A DNA stretch of 7,139 nt from Clostridia bacterium (GTDB lineage Bacteria; Bacillota; Clostridia; Monoglobales; Monoglobaceae): NCBI GenBank assembly GCA_017625185.1, contig JAGALN010000112.1, positions 1 to 7,139 on the forward strand, written 5' to 3'. Below are positions 7,099 through 7,139 of this stretch, piece by piece (the stretch's first letter is position 1; every line of letters starts with the position of its first letter). The position numbers were made by a program, and so were the translations under genes. A model generated the notes under the pieces. It saw nothing but the letters and a program-made list of their open reading frames with translations. It was not told the origin of the DNA and made no database searches.

Positions 7099-7139
7099 GA
7101 TGAAATATTTATCAGTTTTCCCTTTACTATCAAAAAAAA

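Overview
The window looks like a chromosomal housekeeping segment from a low-to-moderate GC Gram-positive bacterium, most likely an anaerobic Clostridia-type Bacillota. The evidence is an Asp23/Gls24 protein followed by a YloV/FakA-type fatty acid kinase and then RecG, strong AGGAGG ribosome binding sites, a YhaO/YhaN-like nuclease pair, and a lipobox lipoprotein. I see no mobile element, CRISPR array, rRNA or tRNA.

Positions 1-6584 hold five same-strand genes that are overlapping or closely spaced and look like one operon. They are: the 3' end of a SbcD/YhaO-like DNA exonuclease (cut by the window edge); a SbcC/YhaN-like ATPase that starts in an ATGA overlap with it; an Asp23/Gls24 protein whose start lies 11 nt inside the ATPase gene; a complete FakA/YloV kinase with a GTG start after a 40-nt gap; and RecG, starting 2 nt after the kinase stop. 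No promoter or terminator was recognised between them, so transcription probably starts upstream of the window.

Positions 6585-6618 are a compact convergent junction. A 12-bp hairpin with U-rich flanks on both strands probably ends both the operon and the opposing gene. On the minus strand, 6619-6975 encodes a small acidic lipoprotein of unknown function. It has its own sigma-A-type promoter at 7070-7098 and a leader of about 88 nt. The rest, to 7139, is AT-rich non-coding sequence ending in an A8 run.

Two themes share the transcript. The outer genes (nuclease, SMC-like ATPase, RecG) concern DNA ends and stalled forks. The inner pair (Asp23, FakA) concerns the envelope and use of exogenous fatty acids. 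The most notable protein feature is a two-helix membrane hairpin in the coiled-coil region of the SbcC-like ATPase, where canonical SbcC/Rad50 proteins carry a zinc hook. I did not find a convincing new multi-gene system. The candidates for follow-up are that membrane-anchored ATPase and the orphan lipoprotein.
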